A stretch of DNA of 64,000 nucleotides from Chryseobacterium sp. Tr-659 (GTDB lineage: Bacteria > Bacteroidota > Bacteroidia > Flavobacteriales > Weeksellaceae). A program made the translations under genes and the position numbers. The notes below the pieces were generated by a model, which saw only the letters and a program-made list of their open reading frames with translations, was not told the DNA's origin and did not search any database. The DNA lies in contig NZ_VWWP01000002.1 of NCBI RefSeq assembly GCF_011752975.1, forward strand, positions 620,001-684,000, read 5' to 3'. This document shows positions 35,129 to 44,557 of this stretch, piece by piece. Numbering within the stretch: the stretch's first letter is position 1; every line of letters begins with the position of its first letter.

Positions 35129-36646
35129 ATGAACACAGCTATTACCGGGCAGATTGTCGCGGAAAAGGAGACTTTTTTCCCAAATCTGGAGAATTTATTC
35201 TGTGATATAAACATTCACGAATATCAGAATGCAATGTACAGAACGCAGCAGAGTGTCATTGCGTTTTTAGAGGACACCCATCAGCCTTTCAGCGGAATTT
35301 CCCCTAAAGACCTGAGAAAACAGTTTGAATCCATAGATCTTAATGCTCCTCCTATAAGCTATGAAGAACTTTTTGAAGAAGTAAACGATCTGTATACCCA
35401 ACATGCTATCGCTTTCCATCATCCCAGATATGTAGCCCACCTCAATTGTCCGGTTGTAATACCAGCCGTTGCAGCAGAAGCTATGATAAGTTCTATCAAT
35501 TCTTCCCTGGATACCTGGGATCAGAGTGCGGGTGGTACTTTAATGGAACAAAAGCTTATTGAATGGACCTGCAGGGAAATAGGATTTGATCAGTCATCAG
35601 ACGGGATCTTTACCAGCGGAGGTTCTCAAAGCAATCTGATGGGAATGCTTTTAGCCAGAGATCATTTTTCGATTAAATTTTTGAACCATAACATTAAGAA
35701 AGACGGATTACCCAAAGAAGCACACCGTTTCAGGATCTTTGTTTCAGAAGCAGCGCACTTCAGTATCCAGAAAAGTGCATCTATGCTGGGACTTGGCGAG
35801 CAGGCAGTAATCAAGATCAAAACGGACAGATCTTTCAGAATGAACAGTGTATTACTGGAAGATGCTGTAAGAAAGGAAATTGAAAACGGAAATATTCCGA
35901 TTGCTGTTGTAGCCACTGCAGGAACCACAGATTTTGGAAATGTAGATCCGCTGATCAATATTTCAGGAATTGCTAAGAAATATAACCTTTGGTTCCATGT
36001 GGATGCCGCTTATGGATGTGCATTGCTTTTAACGGAAAAATACCGTTATCTGATTAATGGCATTGAAGAGGCTGATTCTGTAACCGTAGATTATCACAAA
36101 GCCTTTTTCCAGCCGGTAAGCAGCAGCGGATTTCTGGTGAAAGATAAAAACTACTTCAGACTTATCACACATTATGCAGATTATTTAAATCCTAAAGATC
36201 ATGATGAAGATGAAATTCCGAACCAGGTTAATAAATCCATACAAACCACAAGACGTTTCGATGCACTGAAACTCTGGTTCACTCTAAGAATCATTGGTAA
36301 AAAGGGACTGGGGAGTTATATCGACAGAATTATCATGACAGCACGTGAGGCCGTAGAAGCTTTAGAAAATGATCCGCATTTCGAACTGTTGAACACCTCA
36401 GATATTTCAGCGCTGGTATTCCGCTATTCGGCCGACCCTTTTAAAACATTTGACCTGAACAGAATCAACACTTACATCAAATCACAACTCTATAAACAAG
36501 GAAATGCCCTTACAGCCGGCACCAAAGTAAACGGACAATTCTACCTGAAGTTTACAATCCTTAACCCTTTAACTACAATCGAAGACATTACATCTATCCT
36601 TAACACCATAAAAAAATACGGAAATGAATACATTGAAGTCAACTAA
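35129..36646 (+). CDS. PLP-dependent decarboxylase for siderophore amine (DesA/DdcF-like)
   Basis: 505 residues of the group II amino acid decarboxylase family. Landmarks: AIAFHHPRYVAHLNCP, FTSGGSQSNLMGMLLARD, the PLP Asp in WFHVDAAYGCALLL and the Schiff-base Lys in DYHKAFFQPVSSSGFL. In this operon it should make the diamine (cadaverine from lysine, or putrescine from ornithine) that is then hydroxylated. The 3' end overlaps the next gene by 23 bases. The substrate cannot be told from sequence; 2,4-diaminobutyrate is a further option. Confidence 0.88.
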   Translation: MNTAITGQIVAEKETFFPNLENLFCDINIHEYQNAMYRTQQSVIAFLEDTHQPFSGISPKDLRKQFESIDLNAPPISYEELFEEVNDLYTQHAIAFHHPRYVAHLNCPVVIPAVAAEAMISSINSSLDTWDQSAGGTLMEQKLIEWTCREIGFDQSSDGIFTSGGSQSNLMGMLLARDHFSIKFLNHNIKKDGLPKEAHRFRIFVSEAAHFSIQKSASMLGLGEQAVIKIKTDRSFRMNSVLLEDAVRKEIENGNIPIAVVATAGTTDFGNVDPLINISGIAKKYNLWFHVDAAYGCALLLTEKYRYLINGIEEADSVTVDYHKAFFQPVSSSGFLVKDKNYFRLITHYADYLNPKDHDEDEIPNQVNKSIQTTRRFDALKLWFTLRIIGKKGLGSYIDRIIMTAREAVEALENDPHFELLNTSDISALVFRYSADPFKTFDLNRINTYIKSQLYKQGNALTAGTKVNGQFYLKFTILNPLTTIEDITSILNTIKKYGNEYIEVN

Positions 36647-39047
36647 TATCCCGGAATATGCAGAAAAGATAAACTATACATCGCTTATCAACTGCTACAT
36701 GAAAGAATTTACAAACTGGAGCCGCTATCTTGGAATCCCTAAATACGATGAAGGTATTGCAGCCCATTTACAGAAAACACCAACAGATCTTCACATCAGA
36801 ATAGATTTTTCTTCTATAGGATGCGATGTATATGTTCCTGTTACTTATTTTTCTGAAAGCGGAAGACATCTTTTCGGATTCCCGGTACTGATGAGAGTAT
36901 TGGCAACCGACGAGGTTTCAGAGCTTGATGTTTACGGATTCATGACCCTTACTGCAGAATATGCAAAAGGCATTTATCCTGGCATTGAAGCATCTACCGT
37001 CTTGGAAAGACTAAAAAACAGTATTGAGAATCTTGCTGAATATTTATACCATACCGTACATACTAAAAAACCGATTAATGATCTGGAATTGTCTTTTATT
37101 GAAGCGGAGCAATCTCTTATTTTAGGACATATCCTTCACCCGGTTCCAAAGTCAAAACAAGGATTCACAGGTGAAGACCTGCTGAAATATTCTCCGGAAA
37201 CATCGGGAAGATTCCAACTGTTTTATTTTCTGGTAAATCCTGAAAATATGATCGAAAAAAATGCAGACGGAGAACTCGTGAGCAAGGAATTAGGAGAAAA
37301 AATCTACCCGCTTTTAAATCCTGAACACAAAAAACTATGGGACAATCATCCTGAATACCATATTCTTCCGATGCATCCATGGGAAGCAGATTACCTGCTA
37401 AGCCAGGAAAACGTGCAAATTATGCAGGAGCAGGGAATTCTTTTTGCTTTAGGGCATTACGGAGAATACTTCACTCCTACTTCATCGGTAAGAACGGTAT
37501 ACAGTGAAGATAATAAATGGATGTTCAAATTTTCTCTGCATGTGAAAATTACAAACTCTGAAAGAATCAACCTTTATCCTGAACTTCACCGTGGTCACGA
37601 TATCAGCCAGCTTTTGAAAACTGACTGGGGTAAAAACCTTCAGAAAGATTTTCCTGAGATAGACTTCATGGTAGATCCGGCTTTTATGGCGGTAACTTTT
37701 AACGGAAAAGTGATCAATGGGTTTAACATCAGTATCAGGAGAAATCCGTTTCAGGGAGAGAATAAAAATAAAAATGTGACTCTTTTAGCAGCTTTATGCC
37801 AGGACGAAATTCTTGGAAAGCCTTCAAGACTTCAGAATATCATTACCAACACTGCTGAAAAACTGTCCCAGCCTGTAGAAAAGATTGCTATCGAATGGTT
37901 CAAACAATATCTTCACCTTTGTGTGCGTCCTATTGTAAGAATTCTGAATACGTACGGACTGGCTTGTGAATTTCACCAGCAGAATGTAATGATTGAACTT
38001 GATAAGAAAGGCTTTCCTGCGAAAATCTATTTTAGAGACAATCAGGGATTCTTTTTCAGAGAAGGCAGAAAAGAAATGGTATCCGCTGCCCTTCCTGGAA
38101 TTGCAGATGAAAGCCAGTCTATCATTGATGAAGAATCGTTAGCACCGAAATACACATATTATCTGGTAACCAATAATATTTTAGGAGTAGTGAATGCTTT
38201 AGGATGCAATAAACTGGCTGATGAGAAAAAACTGATCAATCTTGTTTACAAAGCCTTCAAAGAACTTGAAAATGAAGATGAAACTGGATTGGTAGACTAT
38301 ATTGTAAATAAAAGAAACTGGTATACCAAAGGAAACCTGATCACAAGTTTGCAGAATATCAATGAAGCAGATGAATCACTTGAATATCCTGCAGTTTTCC
38401 TTGATACAGCCAACCCTCTTACAAAGTATTTCTACAGCCACAAGCTTATTAAACCCGAAAGTACAGAAACAGTATATTCACGTCATTTTGAAGATGAAAA
38501 TATCACGATCAGTATCAGGCCTTTTGATATCAACAATGATTTTGAAATGATTCATGAATGGTTCAATATGGAACATGCGAAGCCTTACTGGAAAATGGAC
38601 GGCCCGAAAAGAGACCTTGAGCTTTGGTTCAGAACCATCCTTCCAAGTGATGAGCAGCACAGTTTCATTGGGGAAGTGAACGGAATTCCGCAGTTCAGTT
38701 TCGAACCTTATTGGCCGATGAGAGATATTGTAGGAGCTTATTACGATTCTCTTCCTTCAGATTATGGAACCCATTTCTTTGTAGCGGAAACTCAAAAAGA
38801 TAAAAAGTACTCTTTCCAGTCATTCCAGGTGGCGTTAGACTATATTTTCTCACTTCCTGAAGTTGGGAAATGTATTGGTGAAGCTTCCGTAGAAGCAGTT
38901 CCAACTGACAGACTGATTACCAGACTCGGCTATACAAGAGAAGGAGTAATCACAATGCCGCATAAAACGGCTTACCTTACTTTCTGTACCCGCGAAAACT
39001 ATTGGGAAAAATGTCCGGAAAGCAGACTGGAGGCAAATAACGCTTAA
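36624..39047 (+). CDS. NIS siderophore synthetase fused to a siderophore N-acyltransferase
   Basis: 807 residues, longer than a single IucA/IucC enzyme (about 580-620). Residues 1 to about 610 are an IucA/IucC synthetase: ILPMHPWEADYLL, TPTSSVRTVY and KFSLHVKITNSERINL (ATP and carboxylate site), FNISIRRNPF, CEFHQQNVMIELD. Residues about 615-807 are an AlcB/Acetyltransf_8-type GNAT domain: ISIRPFDINNDFEMIHEWFN, HAKPYWKMDGP, FIGEVNGIPQFSFEPYW, RLGYTREGVITMPHKTAYL. The domain order means acylation of the hydroxylamine and oligomerisation occur on one polypeptide (DesC plus DesD functions). It overlaps the decarboxylase gene. Confidence 0.93.
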   Translation: MNTLKSTNIPEYAEKINYTSLINCYMKEFTNWSRYLGIPKYDEGIAAHLQKTPTDLHIRIDFSSIGCDVYVPVTYFSESGRHLFGFPVLMRVLATDEVSELDVYGFMTLTAEYAKGIYPGIEASTVLERLKNSIENLAEYLYHTVHTKKPINDLELSFIEAEQSLILGHILHPVPKSKQGFTGEDLLKYSPETSGRFQLFYFLVNPENMIEKNADGELVSKELGEKIYPLLNPEHKKLWDNHPEYHILPMHPWEADYLLSQENVQIMQEQGILFALGHYGEYFTPTSSVRTVYSEDNKWMFKFSLHVKITNSERINLYPELHRGHDISQLLKTDWGKNLQKDFPEIDFMVDPAFMAVTFNGKVINGFNISIRRNPFQGENKNKNVTLLAALCQDEILGKPSRLQNIITNTAEKLSQPVEKIAIEWFKQYLHLCVRPIVRILNTYGLACEFHQQNVMIELDKKGFPAKIYFRDNQGFFFREGRKEMVSAALPGIADESQSIIDEESLAPKYTYYLVTNNILGVVNALGCNKLADEKKLINLVYKAFKELENEDETGLVDYIVNKRNWYTKGNLITSLQNINEADESLEYPAVFLDTANPLTKYFYSHKLIKPESTETVYSRHFEDENITISIRPFDINNDFEMIHEWFNMEHAKPYWKMDGPKRDLELWFRTILPSDEQHSFIGEVNGIPQFSFEPYWPMRDIVGAYYDSLPSDYGTHFFVAETQKDKKYSFQSFQVALDYIFSLPEVGKCIGEASVEAVPTDRLITRLGYTREGVITMPHKTAYLTFCTRENYWEKCPESRLEANNA

Positions 39048-39075
39048 AGTAAGCCTAGGAGTAAAATCAGATAGC

Positions 39076-39172
39076 TTTTATCTCTCGCAGATTGAGGAAG
39101 TAGAGCAGATATTTATGTAGACAATAGTTTTACAAATCTGCAGGATCTGCTTAGTCTGCGAGAATTAAATAC
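39076..39172. repeat. Long imperfect palindrome inside the siderophore operon
   Basis: Left arm TCTCGCAGATTGAGGAAG... pairs with right arm ending CTTAGTCTGCGAGA; both arms also share GCAGAT/ATCTGC steps, giving a hairpin of about 90 bases. It looks like a dispersed palindromic element of the kind common in Chryseobacterium genomes rather than a simple terminator. Confidence 0.6.
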
Positions 39173-39239
39173 TCAAGGCTTCCACTCCATCTGGCTTGAA
39201 TTGACACATTTTTAACATTAATTTATAAAATATAACACA

Positions 39240-40553
39240 TTGAAAAACAATAAAATATACGATATCATCGGAATCGGAATCGGTCCTTTTAATCTTGGAC
39301 TTGCCGCTCTTCTTGAGCCTGTAGAAAGTATTTCTGCTCTTTTTCTTGATCAGGCAGACGGTTTCGACTGGCATCCGGGGCTCATGCTGGATAATGCAAC
39401 ATTACAGGTTCCTTTCATGGCTGATCTTGTGACAATGGCTGATCCGAAAAGTAAATACAGCTTTCTGAACTTCTTAAAAGAAACAGACCGTTTGTATAAA
39501 TTTTACATTCGGGAAGATTTCTTTATTTTAAGAAAAGAATATAACCTGTATTGCCAGTGGGCTGCCGATCAGCTGCAGAGCTGCTTATTTGGTAAAAAGG
39601 TAGAAAATATCATTTTTAACGAAACGGAAAAGGTCTTTATTATTGATGTTCTGGACCTAAAGAACAATGATGTTATTCAGTTTCATGCTAAAAAGATTGT
39701 ATTAGGTACGGGAACACAACCTAATCTGCCGGCATTTATGGAAAATAAGAACTTCCCGAATGTAATCCACACTTCAGAATATCTTAACAACAAAGAGAAT
39801 ATTCTGAAGGCCAGCTCAGTTTCAATCATTGGCTCAGGGCAAAGTGCCGCAGAAATATTCCAGGATCTTCTTCCGGAAACTGAAGACGGACCTTTTACAA
39901 GCTGGTTTACGAGACCTGATCGTTTTTTCCCTATGGAATATTCAAAATTAACCCTTGAACTGACTTCCCCGGAATATGTAGATCATTTTTATAATATGCC
40001 CAATTCACAACGTAAAGCAATCCTGGCCAAACAGCCGCCACTTTACAAAGGAATTAATTTTGATCTGATTAATGATATTTTTGATACATTATACGGAATG
40101 AGCGTAGGAAATACTCCTTTGAATGTTTCTTTAAGGCCAAGCTGTCAGTTAGATAGCATTACTCCTGAAGGTAATTCATATGCCATGAATTTTACCCATG
40201 TACAGGACAATGCTGCCTTCACTCATATTTCAGATTATATCATTCTGGCAACGGGATACAAATACAAAGAACCTAAATTCCTGAAAGGTATTGAAAACCT
40301 GGTTCAAAGAACGGAAGAGGGATTATTTGATGTAAGCCGTTATTATACCATAGATCAGGCCCAAAATATTTTTGTACAGAATGCTGAACTTCATACTCAC
40401 GGTTTTGTAACACCGGATCTTGGAATGGGCGCTTACAGAAATACACTGATTATTAATGCAATTGCCGGGAAAGAAATCTATAAAGCTGAAAAAAGAATTG
40501 CTTTCCAGGAGTTTAATACCCAAAAAACATGGACCGCAAAACATTCATCTTAG
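39240..40553 (+). CDS. Siderophore amine N-monooxygenase (IucD/DesB-like)
   Basis: 437 residues from a TTG start at 39240 (MKNNKIYDIIGIG); no ATG precedes the FAD motif, so TTG is required. FAD-binding GIGIGPFNLGLAAL is at the N-terminus, NADPH-binding IIGSGQSAAEIFQDL near residue 200, and the late ATGYKYKEPKFL motif is also present. It hydroxylates the terminal amine of lysine, cadaverine, ornithine or putrescine. The gene lies after the acyltransferase fusion, with a palindromic element in the gap. Confidence 0.93.
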   Translation: MKNNKIYDIIGIGIGPFNLGLAALLEPVESISALFLDQADGFDWHPGLMLDNATLQVPFMADLVTMADPKSKYSFLNFLKETDRLYKFYIREDFFILRKEYNLYCQWAADQLQSCLFGKKVENIIFNETEKVFIIDVLDLKNNDVIQFHAKKIVLGTGTQPNLPAFMENKNFPNVIHTSEYLNNKENILKASSVSIIGSGQSAAEIFQDLLPETEDGPFTSWFTRPDRFFPMEYSKLTLELTSPEYVDHFYNMPNSQRKAILAKQPPLYKGINFDLINDIFDTLYGMSVGNTPLNVSLRPSCQLDSITPEGNSYAMNFTHVQDNAAFTHISDYIILATGYKYKEPKFLKGIENLVQRTEEGLFDVSRYYTIDQAQNIFVQNAELHTHGFVTPDLGMGAYRNTLIINAIAGKEIYKAEKRIAFQEFNTQKTWTAKHSS

Positions 40554-41872
40554 AAGGTGATGTGAAAAAGGTCATGTGGGAAACTTCATGGCCTGCCGTT
40601 GCGGCAATTGTCCTCTACGGAATCAATAACTTTCTGGATGCTATTTTTGTTGGCTATCTTATCAACACTCAGGCCTTAGCGGCAGTGGGAATGGCTTATC
40701 CCCTTTCTCAGATCGTATTAGGACTCGGAAGACTGGCCGGAACCGGTGCCGGTGCTGCCGTAAGTATATGGATCGGGGAAAATAATAAAGATAAACTGTA
40801 CCAATTATTCGGGAGCTTTAATGTTCTTTGTGTCTTGTTTTCGGTATTATGTGCTGTTCCCGCTTACATATATGCTCATGAATTAATGGCCATGATGGGG
40901 GCCAGGGGAAATTTGCAGACTATTGCCGTAGAATATTTCAGGGTTACACTCATCGGAACTATATTCTGGATTTACGGACTGGCTTTAAATATGCTGGTAA
41001 GAGCAGAGGGAAAAATGAAAACGGCAGCGGTCATGATTACTGTAGGACTAATCATCGATATTATCCTGAAGCCTGTTTTTATCTCTGTATTCGGCTGGGG
41101 TGTTGCAGGAGCAGCCTGGGCAACCAACTGCGGAATGCTGATCTATTCCCTGCTGGGATTTTATTATTATGCTAAAGGAAAAAGTTCATTTAAAACCAAT
41201 TGGAAATCTTTCTCCTATGATGCAGCTATTGGTAAAAGGATTTTAAAACTAGGCCTTCCGGAAATGATTTTATCCGTAATGGGAGTTATTCAGAGCATTA
41301 TTATTTTTAATGCGATTGCAGCTTATGGAACGGAAAAAGATATTTCATTCTTTACGGTACTGAACAGGTTTTTCCTGTTTCTGCTTACCCCTTTATTCGG
41401 ATTGATGAGAGGGCTGCAGCCTGTGGTAGGAATTAATTTTGGAGCGGGACAGTTCAACAGAGCCGGAAAGTTTCTGAGAACGTATATTCTGGCCGGCGTT
41501 GCAATACTTTCTCCATTTTTTCTTGTAGCATTGGTATTTCCGGAACAGCTGATTGGTCTGATGTTACCCGGATATTCAGCAGAAAATCATCAGATTATTG
41601 ATTTCAGATTGTTTTTTTCTGTATTGCCTTTGCTTCCGGTTACCGTGTTGGCACTTTCCTATTATCCGGCAGTTAACCAAAGTAAAAAAGCCAGTTTTCT
41701 GGTTTTCCTCCGCCAGGTTATTCTTTATATTCCTCTCATGCTCATTCTTCCTCACTATTTCGGGGTAAAAAGCATTTATTGGGGGAGCGCACTGATTGAG
41801 CTCGTGGTAGGAATTGTGACTTTGTTTTTGCTTAAAAAGTATAAAATGAAGATGAATGAAGTTAAAATTTAG
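40529..41872 (+). CDS. MATE-family efflux transporter, probable siderophore exporter
   Basis: 447 residues with about 12 membrane helices in the two six-helix bundles of the MATE family: WETSWPAVAAIVLYGINNFLDAIFVGYL, QTIAVEYFRVTLIG, FGLMRGLQPVVGINFGAGQ. It overlaps the hydroxylase stop by 25 bases, so it belongs to the siderophore operon and most likely exports the finished siderophore, driven by a sodium or proton gradient. A drug exporter of the NorM type is the alternative reading. Confidence 0.9.
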   Translation: MDRKTFILEGDVKKVMWETSWPAVAAIVLYGINNFLDAIFVGYLINTQALAAVGMAYPLSQIVLGLGRLAGTGAGAAVSIWIGENNKDKLYQLFGSFNVLCVLFSVLCAVPAYIYAHELMAMMGARGNLQTIAVEYFRVTLIGTIFWIYGLALNMLVRAEGKMKTAAVMITVGLIIDIILKPVFISVFGWGVAGAAWATNCGMLIYSLLGFYYYAKGKSSFKTNWKSFSYDAAIGKRILKLGLPEMILSVMGVIQSIIIFNAIAAYGTEKDISFFTVLNRFFLFLLTPLFGLMRGLQPVVGINFGAGQFNRAGKFLRTYILAGVAILSPFFLVALVFPEQLIGLMLPGYSAENHQIIDFRLFFSVLPLLPVTVLALSYYPAVNQSKKASFLVFLRQVILYIPLMLILPHYFGVKSIYWGSALIELVVGIVTLFLLKKYKMKMNEVKI

Positions 41873-41892
41873 TTAGATTTAATTTTTTATTA

Positions 41893-41930
41893 AACAGCCT
41901 GGTATCGATTTGTATCAGGCTGTTTTTATA
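41893..41930 (+). terminator. Terminator of the siderophore operon
   Basis: Stem AACAGCCTG/CAGGCTGTT extended by partly paired bases, loop with GATTT, followed by five T residues. Confidence 0.85.
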
Positions 41931-42033
41931 TGACAGAAGTTCAGGCTTTAACAGAAGTCCAACCTATTGTATTGAAACATACTCCGAGAAACAGCGACAT
42001 ATGATATGAATGAAAATTTTAAAACTAATTACT

Positions 42034-43446
42034 ATGTCAAAATCAAAAATAACATGGGCATCAAAAAGACTGATAGTGCTTCCGTTAGTATTGTTTGCCA
42101 TCGGGACCTATGCCCAGGATCAGGCTAAAACGCTGGACAGCCTTTTTACAGCTTTGCACAATCAGAAAAAGTTTAACGGAAATGTATTAGTTGCCGAAAA
42201 AGGAAAGCCTATTTTTGAAAAAAGTTATGGCCTTGCAGATGAAAAAACGGGACGCAGACTTGATCCCCAGAGTACCTTTGAACTGGCTTCGGTATCCAAA
42301 CAGTTTACAGCGATGGGAATTGTTCTTTTGGAGAAAGCAGGAAAGCTTAATTATGATGACAAAGTTTCAAAATATATTCCTGAGCTTGCTTTTTATGATA
42401 AGATTACAGTCAGAAACCTTCTAAATCATACCAGCGGACTTCCCGATTATATGGAACTTTTTGATAAGAAATGGGATAAAAGTAAATTCGCAACCAATGA
42501 CGATATCATTAAAGAATTCGCAAAATATAAACCTTCTCTGGAGTTTGAACCCAACCAGCAATTCGAATACAGCAATACAGGCTATGTTTTTTTAGCAAGC
42601 ATTATTGAAAGGGTTTCCAGAAAGTCATTTGGAGAATTTTTAAATCAGAATATTTTTAAACCTCTGGATATGAAGCATACATTGGTATACAGAAGCCGTT
42701 ACCAACCGCAAACGATTTCCAATTATGCATTAGGATATGAGCTGGATAATTCCGGTAACAAAGTTCTTTTAGACAGCCATGGAAAAGAATATTTCACATA
42801 TTACCTGGATGGAATTGTTGGTGATGGAATGGTGAACTCCACACTTGAAGATCTTCTTAAATGGGACCGCGCATTATATACCGACAAACTGGTGAATGAA
42901 AAGGATAAGAAACTGATCTTTAATGATGTTATTACAACGAATGGAAAAGAAACGAATTACGGCTTCGGATGGCTTGTTAAAAATAAAACAAAATATGGAA
43001 AAATTGTGAACCATTCAGGCGGCTGGGCAGGTTACTCCACTTTTATAGAACGACACCTGGATAATGATAAAACATTTATTTTACTGCAAAATAACTGGAC
43101 ACCTATAACTAAAATTCCGGCTGATGATGTCCGAAAAATTCTTTATCATGAGAAACTGATGACTGAAAATCTAAAGAAGACCAATCTTACAGCTAATCAG
43201 CTCCAGACTTATAACGGAACTTATTCTTCCTCCGATTTTCCAATGAAGATTAAAATATTTGAAAAGGAAGGCTCTCTTTACGGGCAAGCCTTGGCGGAAG
43301 GACAAAATGCATTTGAATTAACTCCTTATGAAAATCATATTTTCAAATTTGACGGAGCAGATATAAGAATGCAGTTTTTTCCCGAAAAACAGACTATGGA
43401 ATTTAAGCAGGGAAATATGCAAAAATTTATATTTTCAAAGGAATAA
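42034..43446 (+). CDS. Serine hydrolase of the beta-lactamase/penicillin-binding (class C-like) family
   Basis: About 470 residues from the ATG at 42034 (an in-frame ATG lies at 42010). Signal peptide ends IGTYAQ. The family triad is visible: SVSKQFTA (SxxK), YSNTGYVF (YxN) and HSGGWAGY (HxGG). The C-terminal 110 residues form a lipocalin-like domain (LTANQLQTYNGTYSSSDFPMKIKIF) often seen in these exported esterases and peptidases. Whether it acts on D-amino acid peptides, esters or lactams is not evident. It has its own terminator. Confidence 0.85.
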   Translation: MSKSKITWASKRLIVLPLVLFAIGTYAQDQAKTLDSLFTALHNQKKFNGNVLVAEKGKPIFEKSYGLADEKTGRRLDPQSTFELASVSKQFTAMGIVLLEKAGKLNYDDKVSKYIPELAFYDKITVRNLLNHTSGLPDYMELFDKKWDKSKFATNDDIIKEFAKYKPSLEFEPNQQFEYSNTGYVFLASIIERVSRKSFGEFLNQNIFKPLDMKHTLVYRSRYQPQTISNYALGYELDNSGNKVLLDSHGKEYFTYYLDGIVGDGMVNSTLEDLLKWDRALYTDKLVNEKDKKLIFNDVITTNGKETNYGFGWLVKNKTKYGKIVNHSGGWAGYSTFIERHLDNDKTFILLQNNWTPITKIPADDVRKILYHEKLMTENLKKTNLTANQLQTYNGTYSSSDFPMKIKIFEKEGSLYGQALAEGQNAFELTPYENHIFKFDGADIRMQFFPEKQTMEFKQGNMQKFIFSKE

Positions 43447-43460
43447 ACCGGATGTATATG

Positions 43461-43493
43461 AAAAAGACCTCAAACAAAATGAGGTCTTTTTTA
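43461..43493. terminator. Bidirectional terminator
   Basis: Stem AAAAAGACCTC/GAGGTCTTTTT with loop AAACAAAAT between the convergent serine hydrolase and esterase genes. Confidence 0.88.
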
Positions 43494-43510
43494 TTCTAAA
43501 ATTATTGCTT

Positions 43511-44323
43511 TTATTGCCTAAAGAATCTGTCAAATAATACCAGTTGTTCGGATAAAGATCTGCTCCAGTATTCAGGAGTGTGCCCGCCTAAAGATTCTGT
43601 GTATAAATGCTGGATTTTTGCTTCTGTAAGTTTTTTGTGAAAATTCCGGTTCATGCCGATCATTTGGGTATCTTCAGTACCACAATCAAAAATATATTGC
43701 TGCCCCGCTCCTTCCATTTGTTTTATTTTACTGTCCGTAAAGTAATTGGGATTTAAGGATTCCAGCGGTCCAAGTACTTTATAGAGCATATATTTCTGAT
43801 ACCCTTCTCCGAATGAACTGAAATCTAAAGCACCGCAAGAGCTTCCCACAATTCCAAAGGTTTTATTATAGGTAACCCCGATATTTGTTGCTCCATATCC
43901 ACCCATGCTCCATCCCATAATCCCACGAAATTTCTTCTCTGGTTTCACAGGGTAATTTTTATCAATAAATTCAACCAGCTCTTTTCCGATAAAGGTTTGG
44001 TATTGTGAATCTTTAACAATGGGACTATCTACATACCATGAACTGTAATTTCCGTCCGGAAGTATATAAATCACCTTATACTCCTGTGCTTTCTTCACCA
44101 GATCAGGAATATCTTCTTTAATGATCCGGTCAGGGTTTCCGCTGAATCCATGCAGGATGTAAACTGATGGATAAGTGGTATTGGGCTGAAGATTAGGAGT
44201 TATGATAATGGTTTTGATCTTTTTATTCATTTTCGGACTAAAGATTTCCTGATGAATGATTTTTTGTGCTGAAACCTGTACAAATACTGTAAGGACAAAC
44301 ACCATACTGATTAACTTCTGCAT
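43511..44323 (-). CDS. Exported esterase of the esterase D family (alpha/beta hydrolase)
   Basis: 270 residues with signal peptide ending VSAQ. The alpha/beta hydrolase core shows YILHGFSGNPDR (oxyanion hole region), the nucleophile elbow GWSMGGYGATN, FDCGTEDTQM with the acid and SLGGHTPEYW with the catalytic His. This pattern belongs to the esterase D/S-formylglutathione hydrolase-like and Fes-related group. The substrate is unknown. It is monocistronic between convergent and divergent non-coding gaps. Confidence 0.85.
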   Translation of the reverse strand: MQKLISMVFVLTVFVQVSAQKIIHQEIFSPKMNKKIKTIIITPNLQPNTTYPSVYILHGFSGNPDRIIKEDIPDLVKKAQEYKVIYILPDGNYSSWYVDSPIVKDSQYQTFIGKELVEFIDKNYPVKPEKKFRGIMGWSMGGYGATNIGVTYNKTFGIVGSSCGALDFSSFGEGYQKYMLYKVLGPLESLNPNYFTDSKIKQMEGAGQQYIFDCGTEDTQMIGMNRNFHKKLTEAKIQHLYTESLGGHTPEYWSRSLSEQLVLFDRFFRQ

Positions 44324-44464
44324 ACTGTAAAATTTTAATTAATGAATATAGATCATAGTCTATCTTAAAATTACAAAGTCTTGTTTTAAAACGGTCTATA
44401 TTCAAGGTTTTTAATGATAAATTCAATGATCTTATCGCATGACAAAATTGCGATTGGAAAATGA

Positions 44465-44494
44465 AAAATTCTTCAACAAATGTTGAAGAATTTT
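44465..44494 (-). terminator. Terminator of the nucleosidase-GNAT-Crp operon
   Basis: Perfect 14-base dyad AAAATTCTTCAACA/TGTTGAAGAATTTT around an AA loop, about 65 bases after the Crp-like gene's stop on the minus strand. Confidence 0.7.
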
Positions 44495-44557
44495 AATTTT
44501 TTTTTCTTTTTATTGCAGCTAAAAAATGTCTTTCATGAATGTCTCTGTACAAATGTA

